Part shown: positions 10,051 through 19,442 of the stretch, in pieces
Layout: the number at the start of each line of letters is the position of its first letter
Position numbering within the stretch: position 1 is the stretch's first letter
NCBI GenBank assembly: GCA_964644695.1
Contig: CAZXWN010000001.1
Span: forward strand, 372,001-436,000
Source: CAZXWN01 sp964644695 [NCBI: uncultured bacterium]
GTDB lineage: Bacteria > UBP4 > UBA4092
DNA: 64,000 bases
Reading direction: 5' to 3'
Translations under genes and position numbers: made by a program
Notes under the pieces: model-generated
Told to the model about the DNA's origin: nothing
The model's input: the letters and a program-made list of their open reading frames with translations, nothing else
Databases searched by the model: none

Positions 10051-10509
10051 TTAGCCGGTCCAATATATGTTCCGGTCTTTTCCAGATTTTTCATGAGTCA
10101 TGACTTGATTATAATCAGGTCGTTCATTATTCTGCAGGGGCACATTCATCAATAGTTTCTCAATTTGCTCCAGTATGAAGTCAGGATCCGATGGTTTAGG
10201 AATATATGCAGAAGCTCCCTTTTTCAGTCCATAAGCCTGGTCAACCGCAGATGTTTTTGCAGAATAAAATATCACCGGAGTATTCTTTAATTCTGAAACC
10301 TGATTCATCTGCTCAATAAACTGATATCCAGACATCCGAGGCATAGTAATATCCAAGATTACAAGATCGGGTAAATAACTGATAGCCTTTTGATACCCAA
10401 TTATTCCATCCTGAGCCAGGATGATTTCATAACGATCTTGTAAAAGAACAGACAGCATTCTCAATATTTCGGAAGAATCGTCAACAATCAAAATACGATA
10501 GCGGTCCAT
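10051..10509 (-). CDS. Single-domain response regulator (CheY-like)
   Basis: A 152-residue protein made of one receiver domain plus a short polar tail, with no DNA-binding output domain. The acidic pocket D10-D11, the phosphoacceptor D53 in LVILDITMP, the switch Ser83 in FYSAKT and Lys105 in PKPS are all present, so phosphorylation should work. No histidine kinase is in the window, so its partner is encoded elsewhere. It is the first gene of a run with rarA and marC. A strong purine-rich site (GAGGGAAAGAAA) precedes the ATG. Confidence 0.9.
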   Translation of the reverse strand: MDRYRILIVDDSSEILRMLSVLLQDRYEIILAQDGIIGYQKAISYLPDLVILDITMPRMSGYQFIEQMNQVSELKNTPVIFYSAKTSAVDQAYGLKKGASAYIPKPSDPDFILEQIEKLLMNVPLQNNERPDYNQVMTHEKSGKDRNIYWTG

Positions 10510-10563
10510 TTTTCTTTCCCTCCTATAAATATAAGAAACAGGAAAGATTAGACGTTCTGTTCC

Positions 10564-11844
10564 TTATACTTTTAGTTCTATTTTTTCTAATCCGCCTAGA
10601 TAAGGACGTAAGGCCTTGGGAATGTTAATACTTCTATCTTCATTCTGATGGTTTTCCATGATTGCGGCCCAAGTCCGGCCAATAGCCACTCCAGAACCAT
10701 TTAACGTGTGAACAAATTCAGGTTTAGCACCGGATTCACGACGGAAACGGATGTTGGCTCTTCGGGCTTGGAAGTCACCCACATTGCTACAGGAAGATAT
10801 TTCACGATATGTATTTTGGCTTGGCATCCAGACTTCTAAATCATACGTTTTCGTAGCTGAAAAACCCATATCCCCAGTACAAAGAGCAACAACTCGATAC
10901 GGCAGTTCAAGAAGTTGAAGAATTTTTTCGGCACATGCTGTTAACTTTTCCAGTTCATCATATGATGACTCAGGCGTTGTAAATTTGACCATTTCAACTT
11001 TATTAAACTGGTGATTACGAATCAAACCTCTTGTATCTTTACCCGCCGCACCGGCTTCTCTACGAAAACAAGGGGTAAAAGCTGTGTAATATAAAGGGAG
11101 TTGGCTCATGTCCAGAATTTCGTCGCGGTGAATATTTACCAATGAAATTTCCGAGGTCGAGATTAGATAGTAGGGGTCATCAGCACACCGGAACATCTCC
11201 GATTCAAATTTTGGTAATTGCCCTGTTCCAATAAGTGAATCGCGATTAGCAAGGATGGGGGGCATCATTTCCTTAAATCCATGTTCACTGGTGTGAGTAT
11301 CCAGCATAAAGCTGATCAGGGCTCGTTCAAGTTTCGCACCAAGGCCTTTTAAGAGAGCAAACCGGGCGCCTGCGATTTTACTGGCCCTTTCGAAATCAAG
11401 AATATCGTGCACTTCTCCCAAGTCATAATGAGCCAGGGGTTCATAAGAAAAGACTTTGGGTGTACCCCATTTCCGGACTTCCTTATTTTCTGTCTCATCT
11501 TTACCTAATGGTGTACTTTCATGAGGAATATTCGGGATGGTCAACAGGATTTCTTCAATTTTAGTTTCTATATTCTTGAGATCTTCATCTAAGCTCTTAA
11601 TTTTTTCACCGACTTCTCGCATTGCTTTGATTTTATCGTCGGCATTTTCTTTTTTCTTCTTAAGCTGTGAAATTTCCTCAGAAACACGATTTCTTTCAGC
11701 CTTAAACTTCTCAACTTCAAAAATGATAGAACGCCGTTGCTGATCTAATTCCAGAAGCGAATCAATATTTGTAGTCTGATTACGTTTAGCCAATCCTTGG
11801 CGAATTAATTCAGGATTATCACGAATAAGTTTAATATCCAACAT
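10564..11844 (-). CDS. serS: Seryl-tRNA synthetase
   Basis: Class II aminoacyl-tRNA synthetase of 426 residues that charges tRNA-Ser. An N-terminal helical coiled-coil arm rich in Lys and Glu (about 30-100) grips the long variable arm of the tRNA. Motif 2 appears in the FRREAGAAG region and motif 3 in [22 protein letters not shown] lies before the ATG. A tRNA-Ser(GCU) with a long variable arm is encoded at 27.6 kb in this window. The gene stands as its own unit between rtcB and the response regulator, on the same strand as both. Confidence 0.97.
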   Translation of the reverse strand: MLDIKLIRDNPELIRQGLAKRNQTTNIDSLLELDQQRRSIIFEVEKFKAERNRVSEEISQLKKKKENADDKIKAMREVGEKIKSLDEDLKNIETKIEEILLTIPNIPHESTPLGKDETENKEVRKWGTPKVFSYEPLAHYDLGEVHDILDFERASKIAGARFALLKGLGAKLERALISFMLDTHTSEHGFKEMMPPILANRDSLIGTGQLPKFESEMFRCADDPYYLISTSEISLVNIHRDEILDMSQLPLYYTAFTPCFRREAGAAGKDTRGLIRNHQFNKVEMVKFTTPESSYDELEKLTACAEKILQLLELPYRVVALCTGDMGFSATKTYDLEVWMPSQNTYREISSCSNVGDFQARRANIRFRRESGAKPEFVHTLNGSGVAIGRTWAAIMENHQNEDRSINIPKALRPYLGGLEKIELKV

Positions 11845-11971
11845 AGAAAGTATTCCTTTGTAAATAAATCATAACTTGTTTTAATTCAGTTTTCTAAGAA
11901 GAAAAGTGTATGTTGCTAATTATAGTCAATTCTGATAATCTCGTCCAATTAATCCATAATAGAATCGAATA

Positions 11972-12003
11972 ACCATCGAACGAGATCGATCTTGTTCGAT
12001 GGT
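11972..12003. repeat. Dispersed palindrome, copy 1 (3' of rtcB)
   Basis: A 32-bp near-perfect inverted repeat centred near 11987-11988. The left half is accatcgaacgagat and the right half is atcttgttcgatggt, with cg between them. The only blemish is one G/T pair in the stem, which is a wobble in plus-strand RNA and an A/C mismatch in minus-strand RNA. It lies 6 bp past the rtcB stop on the transcribed side but has no strong T-run in that direction. The 28-bp core recurs at 22415, 37437 and 50871. Confidence 0.85.
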
Positions 12004-12009
12004 GACTGG

Positions 12010-13464
12010 TTAACCTTTAATCACTCCAACCGGTCTTAATCTAGCGACTCTGCTGCTTATTCCAGCCTGTTCACATACATCAACAACCTGTGAAACATCT
12101 TTGTATGCCTCAGAAGCCTCTTCAGCGAGAGTATGTCTTCCTCGACTTAAGACCAAAATTCCCTGGTCTTCCATTTCTTTCGCAATAGATCTCCCCTGGG
12201 TAGCCTTAATGGCTTTACTTCGGCTCATCTGTCTTCCAGCGCCATGACAGGTGGAACCAAAGGTTTGTGTCATGGAACCAGGTAATCCCACTAAAACATA
12301 CGAGCATCTCCCCATATCGCCAGGAATAAGAACAGGTTGGCCTACTGACTTGTATCTGGGAGGCAATTGCTCATGCCCGGCAGGAAATGCTCTTGTAGAT
12401 CCTTTTCGATGAACACAAAGTTTTTGGGATTTATTACCAATCATGTGAGTTTCTATCTTCGCGATATTATGACAAACATCATAAACAAGGTCCATTTGTA
12501 AGTCATTGGGGCCTTTATGAAAGAGTTTCGAAAAAACATCACGGACTTGGTGTGTCATACATTGTCGATTTGCCATGGCAAAATTTGCTGATGCAGACAT
12601 GGCCTTAATGTATTCTTTTCCTTCTTCAGAAGAAAGAGGTGCACAGGCTAACTGACTATCGGGAAGATTAATTCCATATCGTTCTGAAACTTTCTTCATA
12701 ATTCTGAGGGAAGCCTCACAGACTTGATAACCCAGCGCTCTTGAACCAGAATGAAGCATGACTACAACCTGGTTTTCAAAAAGACCAAATATCTGGGCAA
12801 TCTTTGGATCATAGATTTTGTCTACAATCTGTATCTCCAGAAAGTGATTGCCAGATCCTAATGTTCCCAGCTGTTTTTTTCCTGCGGCTTTTGCATTATT
12901 ATCTACGCAGCTGGCATCAGCAGATTCCATACAACCATTTTCTTCATGATAATCTAAATCTTCCTGAGTACCCATTCCATTATCAATTGCCCATTTACTG
13001 CCTTTATTTAAAACAGAATCCATTTCCTTATCTGATAAATGAATGGAACCACCCGCTCCTATACCACAAGGAATTGATTGATAAAGAGCGTGTAATAAAT
13101 CACTCATTATGGGAAGGACTTCATCTTTTTCTAAAGAGGAACGAATGAGCCGCACACCGCAGGCAATATCATATCCAACCCCACCAGGAGAGATAACCCC
13201 TTTATCCATGTCCATAGCCGCTACACCACCAATGGGAAAGCCATAACCCCAGTGGATATCAGGCATAGCTAATGAGTATTCAACAATCCCAGGAAGACAG
13301 GCTACGTTCGCGACTTGCAAGTGAGCTTGATCTGTTTCTCCTGAGGGTAAGAGATCTTCATGTGCATAAATGATTCCAGGAACTAACATCCCCGAATCTG
13401 ATGATGGCTCTATTTTCCATCGACAGGAATCTATACGTTTAAGCGTAACTGCAGATTTTTTCAT
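12010..13464 (-). CDS. rtcB: RNA-splicing ligase RtcB (3'-phosphate RNA ligase)
   Basis: A 484-residue ligase that joins 2',3'-cyclic-phosphate or 3'-phosphate ends to 5'-OH ends of RNA, using GTP and Mn. The metal ligands are visible: C102 in ACGVR, H207 in GSGNHFLE, H238 in HSGSR and H332 in VCHNIA. His407 in CHGAGRQMSRS is the residue expected to carry GMP. No rtcA or rtcR regulator is adjacent. RtcB may act in RNA repair after endonuclease damage. A palindromic repeat follows its stop and queG lies 16 bp upstream on the same strand. Confidence 0.95.
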   Translation of the reverse strand: MKKSAVTLKRIDSCRWKIEPSSDSGMLVPGIIYAHEDLLPSGETDQAHLQVANVACLPGIVEYSLAMPDIHWGYGFPIGGVAAMDMDKGVISPGGVGYDIACGVRLIRSSLEKDEVLPIMSDLLHALYQSIPCGIGAGGSIHLSDKEMDSVLNKGSKWAIDNGMGTQEDLDYHEENGCMESADASCVDNNAKAAGKKQLGTLGSGNHFLEIQIVDKIYDPKIAQIFGLFENQVVVMLHSGSRALGYQVCEASLRIMKKVSERYGINLPDSQLACAPLSSEEGKEYIKAMSASANFAMANRQCMTHQVRDVFSKLFHKGPNDLQMDLVYDVCHNIAKIETHMIGNKSQKLCVHRKGSTRAFPAGHEQLPPRYKSVGQPVLIPGDMGRCSYVLVGLPGSMTQTFGSTCHGAGRQMSRSKAIKATQGRSIAKEMEDQGILVLSRGRHTLAEEASEAYKDVSQVVDVCEQAGISSRVARLRPVGVIKG

Positions 13465-13480
13465 ATTGAATATACCCCTG

Positions 13481-14536
13481 CTATTTTTTATTGTTATTTA
13501 TCAATTTATTTATAGCCCAAACAGCCGTTTCATGCACTACAGGATTCTCATTATTCTCCATTATTTCTTTCATAATTTCCAAATATCTCATATCTTTTTG
13601 ATTAGCTATGACAATCAGAAGATTCCTTATAATTCCATCCCGCTTCGCACGAACAATAGGCGAAGTTTTATATGCTTTTTTAAAGGATTGATTATCAGGG
13701 TAAGTTGAATAATCCTCAATTTCCATCGAAGATCCAACGCCTTTATCAGCCATGAAATCCGAGCATTTTAAGGGTTTTGACCACTTCTGATTAAATGGAC
13801 ATATATCCTGACAAACATCACAACCAAAGGCCCATTGCCCAATTTTTTCTCGTAAACCAATTGGAATGGAATCTTTTAATTCAATTGTTAAATAAGAGAT
13901 ACAGCGGTTTGCATCTAACACATAGGGTTCTGGAAAAGCACTTGTTGGACAGGCATCAAGACAAAGCTTGCAATGACCGCAAGATATTGGGAGTGTGTTT
14001 TTAATGCAGTCAAGTTTTAAGGTCGTATATATTTCAGCCAGAAAGACCCAAGAACCATATTCACGAGTAATCAAATTTGTATTTTTACCAATAAAACCAA
14101 GCCCCGCATTAACGGCAAGCGCTTTCTCCATGGGAATACCCGCATCAACACAACTTCGTGTTTGAATGGTTTCATTTACAGGTAATGATTGTATGTATAG
14201 TTCCAATTCCGTTAATTTATTTTTTAAGACAAGATGGTAATCTTTACCCCAGGCGTATTTTGAAACTTTTCCCGTTCCCAATTCTTCACTATTTTGATTA
14301 GATTGATAATAATTAACAGCTAAACTAATTATTGTTTGGGACCCTTTTAAGAAACTCTCTGGATTGGTGCGCGCCTCAGGGTCCCGAGTTAGGTATTCCA
14401 TCTTCCCTGCATATCCATTTGAAATCCATTTCATCAGTTTTTGCTTTTCGTCAGCAAGAGTATCCGCATGAGAAAAACCAACCAAATCAAAGCCAAGGGC
14501 TTTTGCTTTATTCTGTATGGAATCAGTCAGATTCAT
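13481..14536 (-). CDS. queG: Epoxyqueuosine reductase
   Basis: Cobalamin- and iron-sulfur-dependent enzyme of 351 residues that makes the last step of queuosine synthesis in tRNA. The catalytic Asp131 is in SCVDAGIPMEK. Two 4Fe-4S sets are visible: C186, C189, C192 and C196, then C212, C239, C242 and C246. A HEAT-like C-terminal tail (ending EIMENNENPVVHETAVWAI) follows. A longer start at 14620 would run into the aldo/keto reductase gene; ATG 14536 begins one base after that gene's stop and matches the family start. No other queuosine genes are in the window. Confidence 0.93.
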   Translation of the reverse strand: MNLTDSIQNKAKALGFDLVGFSHADTLADEKQKLMKWISNGYAGKMEYLTRDPEARTNPESFLKGSQTIISLAVNYYQSNQNSEELGTGKVSKYAWGKDYHLVLKNKLTELELYIQSLPVNETIQTRSCVDAGIPMEKALAVNAGLGFIGKNTNLITREYGSWVFLAEIYTTLKLDCIKNTLPISCGHCKLCLDACPTSAFPEPYVLDANRCISYLTIELKDSIPIGLREKIGQWAFGCDVCQDICPFNQKWSKPLKCSDFMADKGVGSSMEIEDYSTYPDNQSFKKAYKTSPIVRAKRDGIIRNLLIVIANQKDMRYLEIMKEIMENNENPVVHETAVWAINKLINNNKK

Positions 14537-14537
14537 T

Positions 14538-15728
14538 TTAACTTTCACTGAGACGATGGATGGCTTCTTTAGCCAATAGGTGATGCGCTTCTTTGAGTAA
14601 CCCTGGGATTTCTTCTGCAAATGGACTATTTTGTAATACTGATTTCACATCATACGCATCAACCTTGGCAGCATTTTGCCCTGGAAACCAGTGCCCCCCA
14701 TTTCCAAAAAGGTTGTATCTCATTTGTCCATATTCAACCATTCCATAAGCTTTTGCTAATTTATACAAATGGAGAATTACTGGAATGTTGATTTGCCCAG
14801 GGGTATCTTTCCAAGAAGGTAATCCAATCTCATAATTTTCAACAAACTCATTTCCAAACACACCAATCATTTTCTTATTCATTCTTTCATGGATTGGAGC
14901 AACAATTTCCTGAGCTCTGTCCAGTAACTTTATTGCCTCCAGGTGTAAATCGAAATCTGTTGGTTTATTTGCTCCGATACTGATTGTATGTACTTCCGGA
15001 TGCATTAAGCAGAATAAATCATTAAACACTATGGGATGCCAGGGAAAAGTTAAATCAAGGAGTGTAAGGGATGGTTTATACAAGAGACCTCCCTTGTCAG
15101 AGGGAGATATTATAAAAACGCCCATATCATTTTTATTTGCTTCCTGAATTGCGGGCCAGTTTTTTTGATTAATATAATACCAGTGTAAATTTACATAATC
15201 GAATCCATCATTTTCAGAGTGAGATATTGCGGACAAGATTATATCCAGAGGACCATGTGTTGAAAATCCCACATGACGAACGAATCCCTCTTTGACTAAA
15301 TTTCGCGCAGCCTGTAAGCAGCCATTTTTTTGGATGGACCATTCGAGAGTTTCTTCGTTATTAATACCATGTAGCGCCAGAAGATCAACATATTCAAGAT
15401 TCAAACGATTCCGCGAATTATGGAACAAACGGACAAATTCTTCTGGATTAGAATTTGGTGCAATCTTTGTCTGGATAATAAGTTCTTGTCGTGGGATAGT
15501 GGGTAATATCTGGCCTAATTGACGTTCACTTGATCCATATCCACGGGCTGTTTCAATATGATTAATCCCTGAGGTTAAGGCAGCTTTTATTGTGTTTTCT
15601 AAATTTACCTGGTTATCGAGAGGAATTTCATTTAGAGGAGTATCTTGCCATTTATATTGATACCGCATTCCACCACAGGACAGAACTGGCATCTTTATTT
15701 CAGTTCTTCCAAACCTTCGATATAGCAT
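14538..15728 (-). CDS. Aldo/keto reductase (COG1453-like)
   Basis: NADPH-type oxidoreductase of 396 residues with a TIM barrel over about residues 1-270 and a helical C-terminal extension without the ferredoxin cysteines seen in many relatives. Of the catalytic tetrad, Tyr64 (ARGYGSSE), Lys88 (QTKIAP) and His120 (LLALHGI) are kept. The Asp of the usual DTA motif is Glu59 (IETARGYG). The substrate is unknown. The gene is tightly linked to queG (stop one base before its ATG) and begins the queG/rtcB run. The divergent gene at 15866 is a GH84-type hexosaminidase, 137 bp away. Confidence 0.85.
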   Translation of the reverse strand: MLYRRFGRTEIKMPVLSCGGMRYQYKWQDTPLNEIPLDNQVNLENTIKAALTSGINHIETARGYGSSERQLGQILPTIPRQELIIQTKIAPNSNPEEFVRLFHNSRNRLNLEYVDLLALHGINNEETLEWSIQKNGCLQAARNLVKEGFVRHVGFSTHGPLDIILSAISHSENDGFDYVNLHWYYINQKNWPAIQEANKNDMGVFIISPSDKGGLLYKPSLTLLDLTFPWHPIVFNDLFCLMHPEVHTISIGANKPTDFDLHLEAIKLLDRAQEIVAPIHERMNKKMIGVFGNEFVENYEIGLPSWKDTPGQINIPVILHLYKLAKAYGMVEYGQMRYNLFGNGGHWFPGQNAAKVDAYDVKSVLQNSPFAEEIPGLLKEAHHLLAKEAIHRLSES

Positions 15729-15865
15729 ACACAGCCTCCAGTTGAGGAACTCATCAACCTAATAATTCCAATTATATCATTGCGTTAACTCATTACTATT
15801 ACTGGTATTTTAATATGCACTTGTGTACAATACTTGTCATATAAATAAAGAGTCTGGAGTGCATA

Positions 15866-17626
15866 ATGCAATGTATTCGATATATTCTTTCTATCATTTT
15901 GTTTTATATCTCTATCACGATGGCAATGACGATGGATCTTCCTTTGGGAATTGTGGAGGGATTTTATGACGTCCCATGGTCTCATCAAAATCGTCAATCC
16001 ATTTTAAAGTTTATGGGTGAAAATGGGATGAACTTTTATGTTTATGCTCCAAAAGATGACCCCTACCATCGCAGTAAATGGCGAGAAGCCTATCCTGACG
16101 AAGATATGAAACGTATTAAAGAACTTATTTCTACTGCAAAGAAAAATCATGTTCATTTTTGTTTTGCAATCAGTCCGGGTCTTGATATCAAATACTCAGA
16201 TTCAGATGACTTTTCCATTTTATTAAATAAACTCAAAACAATGAATGATTTAGGTGTGCATGATTTTGCCTTATTTTTAGATGATGTAAGTGACCAATTA
16301 CAATATCCAGAAGATAAGGCCGTCTTTTCTTCCTATGGGGAGGCACATGTAGTTTTAACCAATAAACTCTATGAAGTTTTAAAAAAGTGGAATCCTCAAA
16401 ATACACTTATATTTTGTCCGACCGAATATTATAAAATCACCCGCACTCCTTACTTAGATACCATTGGCAAGGGAATTAATAAGGATGTTCCCATCATTTG
16501 GACTGGGAATGGAGTCACAACCCCCACCTTATATGTTGATGATCTCCTTAAAATCAGGTCCATTCTTAAGAGAAAACCTTTCTTCTGGGAAAACTATCCA
16601 GTGAATGATTACAACCGAAATCAATTATATATGGGACCGATACTACAACGAACGCCCGTCTTGGCGAAACATTTATCGGGCTATATAGCTAATCCCATGA
16701 ACGAAGCAGAACTTTCAAAAATCCCTTTATATACCATAGCTGAATATTTCAAGGATCCAATTCAATATGCCCCTGAGAAAGCTTGGCGTGAGGGAATCAT
16801 GAGGGTTTCAGGAAGTAAAGCATATCTATACATAACTAATTTAGCAGACAATGCAAGAGCCAGTTTCCTCACATCTGATAACTCCTTGGAAATGGGTGTT
16901 CTTGTGGCAGACTTTCTAGAGAATCCATCAAGAGAAAATAAACATAATCTGGTTGAAAAATTAAAAGAATATCGGGATATGCCAGAGTTGTTAAAAGCAA
17001 ATCTGAAAAACAAACAGATGTTGAATGAAATGACACCTTATTTGTCTAAATTATCTCTTTATGGCGAAACGGGTTTATTAGCAGTACAAATATATACAAT
17101 GGATACAATTTCTAACAATACGGCGGAGTGGATCCAATTCAAATCTCTGAATAAGTTGTTGAAAACAAATCCAAAATCAATTGGTGATATGGTTTTTGGC
17201 AAATTAATCCAAGCTGCGTACGGGAAAGGTTATTCACTTTTGGGAATTAATATACCTTCCATATCAGCTTCGGTTTCTTCTTTTGAGGGTAATGTTATTG
17301 AAATGGCTGTTGATTCGGATAAGGAATCTTTCTACTGGTCTAATAAACCCTTTGGAATTGATGATAGTATCATTGTTGATTATGGAAAAACAACAACTGC
17401 ACATAAGGTGTTGATTTTCCAGGGGAAAGTAGATAGACCTGACGATTTACTTATCAATGGAGTTTGTGAACTTTCATTAGATGGAAGCAATTGGTTTGGT
17501 GCGGCTCAATTTAGTGCCAGTGATTCAGATATTTCAATTAATGCTCCTTTCCGTTATCTTAGAATTAGACCTTCGATGGCAGGCAACAAATGGCTAATTA
17601 TTCGTGAAATTGAATTGATTCATTAA
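15866..17626 (+). CDS. Secreted GH84-type beta-N-acetylglucosaminidase with C-terminal F5/8-like domain
   Basis: Exported glycosidase of 586 residues. A hydrophobic signal peptide spans about 5-20. A GH84 (O-GlcNAcase/hyaluronidase) catalytic barrel opens with GIVEGFYDVPWS (28-39) and carries the paired catalytic Asp139-Asp140 in FALFLDDV. A helical region follows, then a C-terminal beta-sandwich resembling F5/8 type C modules (about 475-586). Members cleave terminal GlcNAc by substrate-assisted catalysis. A terminator separates it from the metallophosphoesterase gene, also exported. It probably acts on periplasmic or external amino-sugar polymers or glycoproteins; the target is inferred only. 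Confidence 0.85.
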   Translation: MQCIRYILSIILFYISITMAMTMDLPLGIVEGFYDVPWSHQNRQSILKFMGENGMNFYVYAPKDDPYHRSKWREAYPDEDMKRIKELISTAKKNHVHFCFAISPGLDIKYSDSDDFSILLNKLKTMNDLGVHDFALFLDDVSDQLQYPEDKAVFSSYGEAHVVLTNKLYEVLKKWNPQNTLIFCPTEYYKITRTPYLDTIGKGINKDVPIIWTGNGVTTPTLYVDDLLKIRSILKRKPFFWENYPVNDYNRNQLYMGPILQRTPVLAKHLSGYIANPMNEAELSKIPLYTIAEYFKDPIQYAPEKAWREGIMRVSGSKAYLYITNLADNARASFLTSDNSLEMGVLVADFLENPSRENKHNLVEKLKEYRDMPELLKANLKNKQMLNEMTPYLSKLSLYGETGLLAVQIYTMDTISNNTAEWIQFKSLNKLLKTNPKSIGDMVFGKLIQAAYGKGYSLLGINIPSISASVSSFEGNVIEMAVDSDKESFYWSNKPFGIDDSIIVDYGKTTTAHKVLIFQGKVDRPDDLLINGVCELSLDGSNWFGAAQFSASDSDISINAPFRYLRIRPSMAGNKWLIIREIELIH

Positions 17627-17646
17627 TTTGAAATTAACCAAACAAT

Positions 17647-17681
17647 AAAAAAACATTCTGATATATCCAGAATGTTTTTTT
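17647..17681 (+). terminator. Terminator after GH84 gene
   Basis: A stem of cattctg (17654-17660) and cagaatg (17668-17674), extended by seven A on the left and seven T on the right, with a 7-nt loop. It reads as a terminator on either strand, but the flanking genes make the plus direction the relevant one. Confidence 0.85.
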
Positions 17682-17716
17682 ATGCTTTAATCAATAATCA
17701 TAAAGAGGTATAAAAA

Positions 17717-19441
17717 ATGCTGAATCATAAAATATTATTGATTATTGTAGGGCTTATTGGGTTTTCATGTGTTTTTGCTGATGAAACGGGATACATTCGT
17801 CATTGGGAAGTAATAGGTCCATTTTCCAAAACTGCCAATCTTGATGTTTTTGAGAATGATTGGCTAGAACCCTGGGGTTCTGAAACAGGTCTTTCCAATA
17901 GAAATTTCCAATTGAATACGATTTTAAATAGGATCCCCATTACATTATCTTCAACCTTATATAATGACGGATATTTGGATTTTAACTCTATCCATGGATC
18001 AAGAGAAAATGCTGTTACCTATGCAATTTGTAACATTTCAACAGATCAAGAAAAGACGATTCAATTATTAGTTGGCAGTGATGATGGATTGAAAATATGG
18101 GTTAATGGAAATATCGTTTTTCGAAATCGAATATATAGAGGAGCTGTACCTGATCAGGAAGTAATATATATCCATCTACAAAAAGGAAATAATCGCCTAT
18201 TGTTCAAAGTTGAGCAAATGAACCAGGGATGGGGGCTATATGTACGAATCAATAAGTCATGGAATATATCTGATTCAGTTAATAGAATCATTCCCACCGA
18301 TGGTGTCCAGCCGTTCATCTTATTAACAGATTCTGAAAATGAAAATAATCAACGGTATGAAATGACATTGATGAATCAGTCTGTTAAAACAATTGATAAA
18401 ATCAAGTTGAATCTTAAATTATCAGATGATTGTGTGTTGAGCTATACAACGACTTCTATATCAAAGGGCACCCCCATCTATTGCCAGTGGATTCACCAAT
18501 CCTATAACATCCCTTCAAGTTCTTTTGGATCAACCTACCAAATCAGAACGAATTCAGGTGAGCTAATAGCTGAAGGACCATTGCTAAATAAGAGAATCCA
18601 TTCGCTATTACAAAAGGATACTGTCAGTAAAGAAACCATTAGATTTGTCCATCTGACAGATACTCACATTAGTTATGAAGGGGCTGTATATCTTTCTGGG
18701 CGGCCATTCAACAATTTACGACAAGCAGTAAAGATGATTAATTCGTTAAATCCAACCCCTGATTTTGTCATTATCACTGGAGATTTAATAAAAGACAATA
18801 TGAAAGATTTTGATTTGTTCTATTCAATTATGTCTGGTATAAAATTTCCGCTTATATGCACTATGGGGAATCAAGATAAACCTCAAGGATTATATGGAAC
18901 GGAGACGATTCTGTATCACTGGGGATACCTTTCGTATTATTCATTCAATCGAGGAACCTTTCACTTTGTTGTTTTAAATACAGCTGAAAGGAACGACCGA
19001 ACACTAAGTGAAGAACAGAAAAAATGGTTAAAAACTGACATTGAAAGATACAAAGGAGTTCCGACCATACTTTTTTCACATCGAGATCTAATCACTGGTT
19101 TTGGGATTAATACAACAGATGATATAACTAAATATTTCAAGGACACTACATCTGTAGTTAGAGTCTTTTCAGGTGGTTTGCATGCGAATGTATGCCTACG
19201 TAGTGAAAACAACCTTGGGCATATTATTACCCCATCTATTGCCTATCCCTTAACAGCAACAATGAACCCGGAAACTCCTTATGTTGCAGGTTTCCGGGTT
19301 ATTGATTGTTTCAAAAATAATATTGTCAGTCAGTTTGTAACACTAGGTGGAGGAAGTATCGAAGATCCCCCTATTACGGATTACAAGACGCTCAAAGATT
19401 TACCTGACTTATTTCCATCTTTGATTACCAACCCAATGTAA
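17717..19441 (+). CDS. Exported metallophosphoesterase fused to PA14-like sugar-binding module
   Basis: A 574-residue exported protein. A signal peptide covers residues 1-21. An N-terminal jelly-roll module (about 25-185) starts RHWEVIGPF and carries GSDDGLKIWVNG, the pattern seen in PA14-like and GH-associated sugar-binding domains. A short beta-domain follows, then a calcineurin-like phosphoesterase domain (about 305-555). Of its metal motifs, D315-x-H317, D356 and N385 and H455 are present, but GNHD reads GNQD (Gln386) and GHxH reads GGLH (Gly487). Phosphatase activity is therefore doubtful. AAAGAGG precedes the ATG. It converges with the minus-strand protease-like pair, with only one base between the stops. 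Confidence 0.75.
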   Translation: MLNHKILLIIVGLIGFSCVFADETGYIRHWEVIGPFSKTANLDVFENDWLEPWGSETGLSNRNFQLNTILNRIPITLSSTLYNDGYLDFNSIHGSRENAVTYAICNISTDQEKTIQLLVGSDDGLKIWVNGNIVFRNRIYRGAVPDQEVIYIHLQKGNNRLLFKVEQMNQGWGLYVRINKSWNISDSVNRIIPTDGVQPFILLTDSENENNQRYEMTLMNQSVKTIDKIKLNLKLSDDCVLSYTTTSISKGTPIYCQWIHQSYNIPSSSFGSTYQIRTNSGELIAEGPLLNKRIHSLLQKDTVSKETIRFVHLTDTHISYEGAVYLSGRPFNNLRQAVKMINSLNPTPDFVIITGDLIKDNMKDFDLFYSIMSGIKFPLICTMGNQDKPQGLYGTETILYHWGYLSYYSFNRGTFHFVVLNTAERNDRTLSEEQKKWLKTDIERYKGVPTILFSHRDLITGFGINTTDDITKYFKDTTSVVRVFSGGLHANVCLRSENNLGHIITPSIAYPLTATMNPETPYVAGFRVIDCFKNNIVSQFVTLGGGSIEDPPITDYKTLKDLPDLFPSLITNPM

Positions 19442-19442
19442 C

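Noticed and set aside
13370-13708. Plus-strand open frame of 112 codons spanning the rtcB-queG junction
   Set aside because: It runs antisense to two confident genes and has no start signal or family resemblance.
15785-15865. Promoter for the GH84 gene in the divergent gap
   Set aside because: TATAAA- and TACAAT-like hexamers are present, but no -35 box lies at acceptable spacing, so I do not call one.
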